This document shows, piece by piece, positions 7,601 through 8,459 of a DNA stretch of 8,459 nt. Each line of letters begins with the position of its first letter. Positions within the stretch are counted from its first letter, which is position 1. This DNA comes from an uncultured Caryophanales bacterium. GTDB taxonomy: Bacteria > Bacillota_I > Bacilli_A > RFN20 > CAG-826. Made by a program: the position numbers and the translations under genes. The stretch is taken from assembly GCA_946622925.1 (NCBI GenBank), contig CAMOQM010000033.1, forward strand, positions 1 to 8,459, given 5' to 3'. The notes below the pieces were generated by a model. It made no database searches. It was not told where the DNA came from and was given only the letters and a program-made list of their open reading frames with translations.

Positions 7601-7975
7601 CTGTTCGTTTTCGGATAAATCTATATCGATATAACGGCCATATTCTTCATCGTCACCGGTAAATTCATATTCCTTACCGTCGACGGAACTGTTCCAAAGA
7701 TAAATGGCAAGTTTATCGTAGTTCATGCTGTCGCGATGGTACCAAATACGAAGTTTGCCCTGATATATAACGTCCTCTTTTTCTTTGCCTCCAGCATCCG
7801 AAGAGGAAGATTTTGAACCTTTGCTGGTATCGGAGCTTTGGGAGGTTCCTCCTCCGCCTCCTCCGGTGTCGCTGCTTAAACCGGTCTGGCCGGAACTTTG
7901 TGGTTGCTGTCCACACGACGCCAAAAGCATCATGATGCCGGCAACCGACGTTAGAAGAAGACTACGTTTTTTCAT
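4682..7975 (-). CDS. pulA: Type I pullulanase lipoprotein (GH13)
   Basis: A 1097-residue debranching enzyme that hydrolyses alpha-1,6 bonds in pullulan, amylopectin and limit dextrins. Lipobox L-A-S-C (Cys21) is followed by a Gly6 run and a Ser-rich linker to about 62. A CBM41-like module lies at about 72-172 (KLRIWYH, AIYLW, ending NIFLAAGEG). An N-terminal beta-domain spans about 220-305 and a CBM48 about 320-430 (LKLWAPT). The barrel starts near 460. Diagnostic features are YNWGYNP (547-553, the type I pullulanase signature), motif I DVVYNH (594-599), motif II GFRFDLMG with nucleophile Asp665, motif III GEGW with acid/base Glu694, and motif IV CHDN with Asp791. All catalytic residues are intact. 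Residues 849-947 look like an extra insertion. The frame could start at 8017, but the TATAAT box lies at 8006-8011. The ATG at 7975 has a TAAGGAG site 6 nt upstream and begins a normal signal peptide, so I choose it. First gene of unit A, 26 bp before the CBM20 gene. Confidence 0.95.
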   Translation of the reverse strand: MKKRSLLLTSVAGIMMLLASCGQQPQSSGQTGLSSDTGGGGGGTSQSSDTSKGSKSSSSDAGGKEKEDVIYQGKLRIWYHRDSMNYDKLAIYLWNSSVDGKEYEFTGDDEEYGRYIDIDLSENEQFKDYPSTDIRLIVKVFGTWSGQSLDTFCYFKDYDVDENGVMNIFLAAGEGSNIETFSRRADALGDRFDVAYVDSDWKKIVVTGTGTKGSRQAADVGKISSVKLYGFTTDYYKLNPVVRAEHDEEYLIKTQEFSDNQASNSITLSLDKAADPSIQYEVRGTFLSDKTKQKSKAVSVRRLYDTETFKTNYVYDGSDLGCTVNADGTKTLKLWAPTTSYAQVRFYLVGTPWNLAGRKVADLAANFPMEKEMGSDGKWHGVWSFKTDEKTNFYEWYTYVVTNSNGTVEAVDPYAKATGLNGERAYMVDWNNANEVDPEGWNNGKGVTDNLTPIKAANNLTVYEAHIRDLTADETWTSNKNNLRGTYNAFAEEGTTYSTVKTGFDHIKELGVNAIQLLPVFDQDNDERKKTVYESTENGGKLNEASYNWGYNPQNYNVVEGAYSSDPEKPMVRVKEFKSLIQTAAKNDIRVIMDVVYNHMSSVANNSFTKIVPQYFFRTDAAGNYTDGSGCGNEFASDRTMASKFIVDSVSWWAKEYEVKGFRFDLMGCIDIDTMKAVRAAVNKIDPTIVLYGEGWTGGGTALDGSKQSSTGNIYSQLNTDPNFPIGGFNDHGRDGAKGNTSYGSPYPASGWINQGSNVDNVYNTLTQILGENRNVGSTPNQTINYLACHDNYTLYDQINYLFYNHDKTFDDGGHEFVMQAATALNAMTIFGQGVAFINGGDEIFRQKLITSDNPLWDDLRDTYKYGRYEEWREGSGWASSSASLPRDSQPWPDFEIGDRYWDANGNRVYPYDGESKESFRNRYVRQISNWIEGDGIEINANTWLVRNSYKYGDAVNAYKWDRKADPTVNKYYQEWVKAVKLRRAEMGNTLGQSKTEISAGGTTCWNYTDLFNVNDKGEIISSKTDVLAGAFKGKDGKYIYIFLNKGNDDTNHSIGIGNGSFETLLSTTGAHPATFQITNNSIEIGKFECLIVRQTA
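5135..5431 (-). other. About 99-residue aromatic-rich insertion in the pullulanase barrel
   Basis: In familiar type I pullulanases the GDE-x-x-R-x-K segment after motif IV is followed closely by an NSY-containing loop. Here GDEIFRQK (841-848) and NSYKYGD (948-954) are separated by residues 849-947. The extra segment is rich in Trp, Tyr, Arg and Asp (for example PWPDFEIGDRYW) and keeps the frame. It may form an additional lobe near the active-site cleft. The comparison is from memory of the family, not an alignment. Confidence 0.55.
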
Positions 7976-8005
7976 AGTACGCTCCTTAATTACGTTTATT
8001 AATCG

Positions 8006-8011
8006 ATTATA
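8006..8011 (-). promoter_or_regulatory. -10 box of the unit A (pullulanase) promoter
   Basis: The minus strand has a perfect TATAAT. At 17-nt spacing the -35 would be TGGAAG (8029-8034), only 3 of 6 to consensus, and lies inside the operator. The predicted start is near 7999, giving a leader of about 24 nt. The promoter lies between the GH53 terminator and the pullulanase ribosome binding site. The poor -35 suggests a weak or activator-assisted promoter. Confidence 0.65.
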
Positions 8012-8019
8012 AACCACTT

Positions 8020-8034
8020 ATGAAAGGGCTTCCA
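8020..8034 (-). promoter_or_regulatory. LacI/CcpA-type operator upstream of pullulanase
   Basis: The minus strand reads TGGAAGCCCTTTCAT, identical at 12 of 15 positions to the operator at 3971-3985. The plus strand reads ATGAAAGGGCTTCCA and fits the cre pattern except for one base of the central CG. The outer palindrome TG-n-AAG ... CTT-n-CA is kept. It covers the -35 region and part of the spacer of the pullulanase promoter, as expected for a repressor site. Confidence 0.62.
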
Positions 8035-8092
8035 TAGGAAAATATAACGATGTTAACTGGCTTTTTATTCCGCCAAAAAAGCGTTTAAGCCG

Positions 8093-8122
8093 AAAGAAAA
8101 GGAGCTAGGTTTTCCTAACTCC
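8093..8122 (-). terminator. Intrinsic terminator after the GH53 gene
   Basis: Just 7 bp after the GH53 stop, the minus-strand RNA forms GGAGUUAGG / CCUAGCUCC, a 9-bp stem with one G-U pair, closed by an AAAA loop and followed by UUUUCUUU. It separates the galactanase transcript from the pullulanase unit. Confidence 0.9.
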
Positions 8123-8129
8123 CAATCGT

Positions 8130-8459
8130 TTATTTAACGCTGAAGGTTTCTAACGAAGGTAACCCCTCTCCGTTATAATCGAAGAGGCATTGGTTAGCGA
8201 CCTCGTTATCCTCGCTTTTGATGGGGACTTCAAGATATTCCATGGCTTTGGTAGAACTCCACTTGACGCCAGGGATTGGAATCCAGAATGGTTCCCAATA
8301 AACGATCATCTCGACACCGAGGTTTTCCATCGAGGCAATGAAATGCTTGAAGAAGGCAGCTTGACCCTCTTTGGTAAGAGGAAAGCCAATCATCTTTTCG
8401 GTAACGGCGCCGACTTTCTCGTCGACCACGTTATTACATTCCCCATTCGGCCTATAATA
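8130..8459 (-). CDS. GH53 endo-beta-1,4-galactanase, C-terminal part (runs off right edge)
   Basis: The frame is open from the right edge to a TAA at 8130-8132, giving the last 109 residues; the GTG at 8429 is internal because in-frame codons continue upstream without a stop. Family hallmarks are TKEGQAAFF (29-37), YWEPFWIP (54-61) and NQCLFDYNGEGLPSLETF (89-106), which match the end of arabinogalactan endo-beta-1,4-galactanases (EC 3.2.1.89). These cut beta-1,4-galactan side chains of pectin. The nucleophile Glu of this family lies upstream and outside the window. The protein ends shortly after the barrel, with no C-terminal sorting signal or extra module; any membrane anchor would have to be N-terminal. 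It is closed by its own terminator and so is a separate transcript from the starch genes. Confidence 0.85.
   Translation of the reverse strand, partial: YYRPNGECNNVVDEKVGAVTEKMIGFPLTKEGQAAFFKHFIASMENLGVEMIVYWEPFWIPIPGVKWSSTKAMEYLEVPIKSEDNEVANQCLFDYNGEGLPSLETFSVK

Noticed and set aside
1..8459. Alternative genetic code (UGA as Trp) suggested by the Mollicutes-like lipoprotein style
   Set aside because: All genes use TGG for Trp, no in-frame TGA is needed, and full-length domains end at TAA stops followed by ribosome sites or terminators.

Overview
The window reads as a piece of a low-to-mid-GC Bacillota genome, probably a carbohydrate-degrading gut or rumen commensal. The reasons are strong AAGGAG-type ribosome binding sites, U-tailed intrinsic terminators, TATAAT promoters overlapped by LacI/CcpA-type operators, and lipoprotein signal peptides ending in L-A-S-C-G followed by long serine-rich linkers. 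That lipoprotein style recalls uncultured Erysipelotrichia or Mollicutes-related gut lineages, but this placement is inference. UGA is not needed as Trp, and all five visible stop codons are TAA, so the standard bacterial code fits.

Every gene lies on the minus strand, so transcription runs from high to low coordinates. (i) 8130-8459: the C-terminal end of a GH53 endo-beta-1,4-galactanase, closed by an intrinsic terminator at 8093-8122. (ii) Unit A, 8034-4024: a promoter with an overlapping operator, a 1097-residue type I pullulanase lipoprotein (CBM41-like, N-terminal modules, CBM48, GH13), a small lipoprotein whose only domain is a CBM20 starch-binding module, then an intrinsic terminator. 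(iii) Unit B, 3991-1: a promoter with a near-identical operator in its spacer, a 310-residue two-domain lipoprotein with a 33-bp tandem repeat, an internal hairpin, an 874-residue CBM41-like/GH13 alpha-amylase-type lipoprotein, and the start of a further lipoprotein that runs off the left edge.

Together, units A and B look like a membrane-anchored starch/alpha-glucan capture and hydrolysis system. It is a functional counterpart of the Bacteroidetes Sus system, built from lipoproteins on a Gram-positive-type cell. The CBM20 protein, and perhaps the two-domain protein, would hold starch at the surface. The pullulanase would cut alpha-1,6 branches and the amylase alpha-1,4 bonds. No transporter or regulator gene is visible. 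The two units share an operator of the form TGkAAGCssTTTCAT, which suggests control by one LacI-family regulator (CcpA or a local maltose/starch repressor). There is no gene-free stretch longer than about 155 bp.
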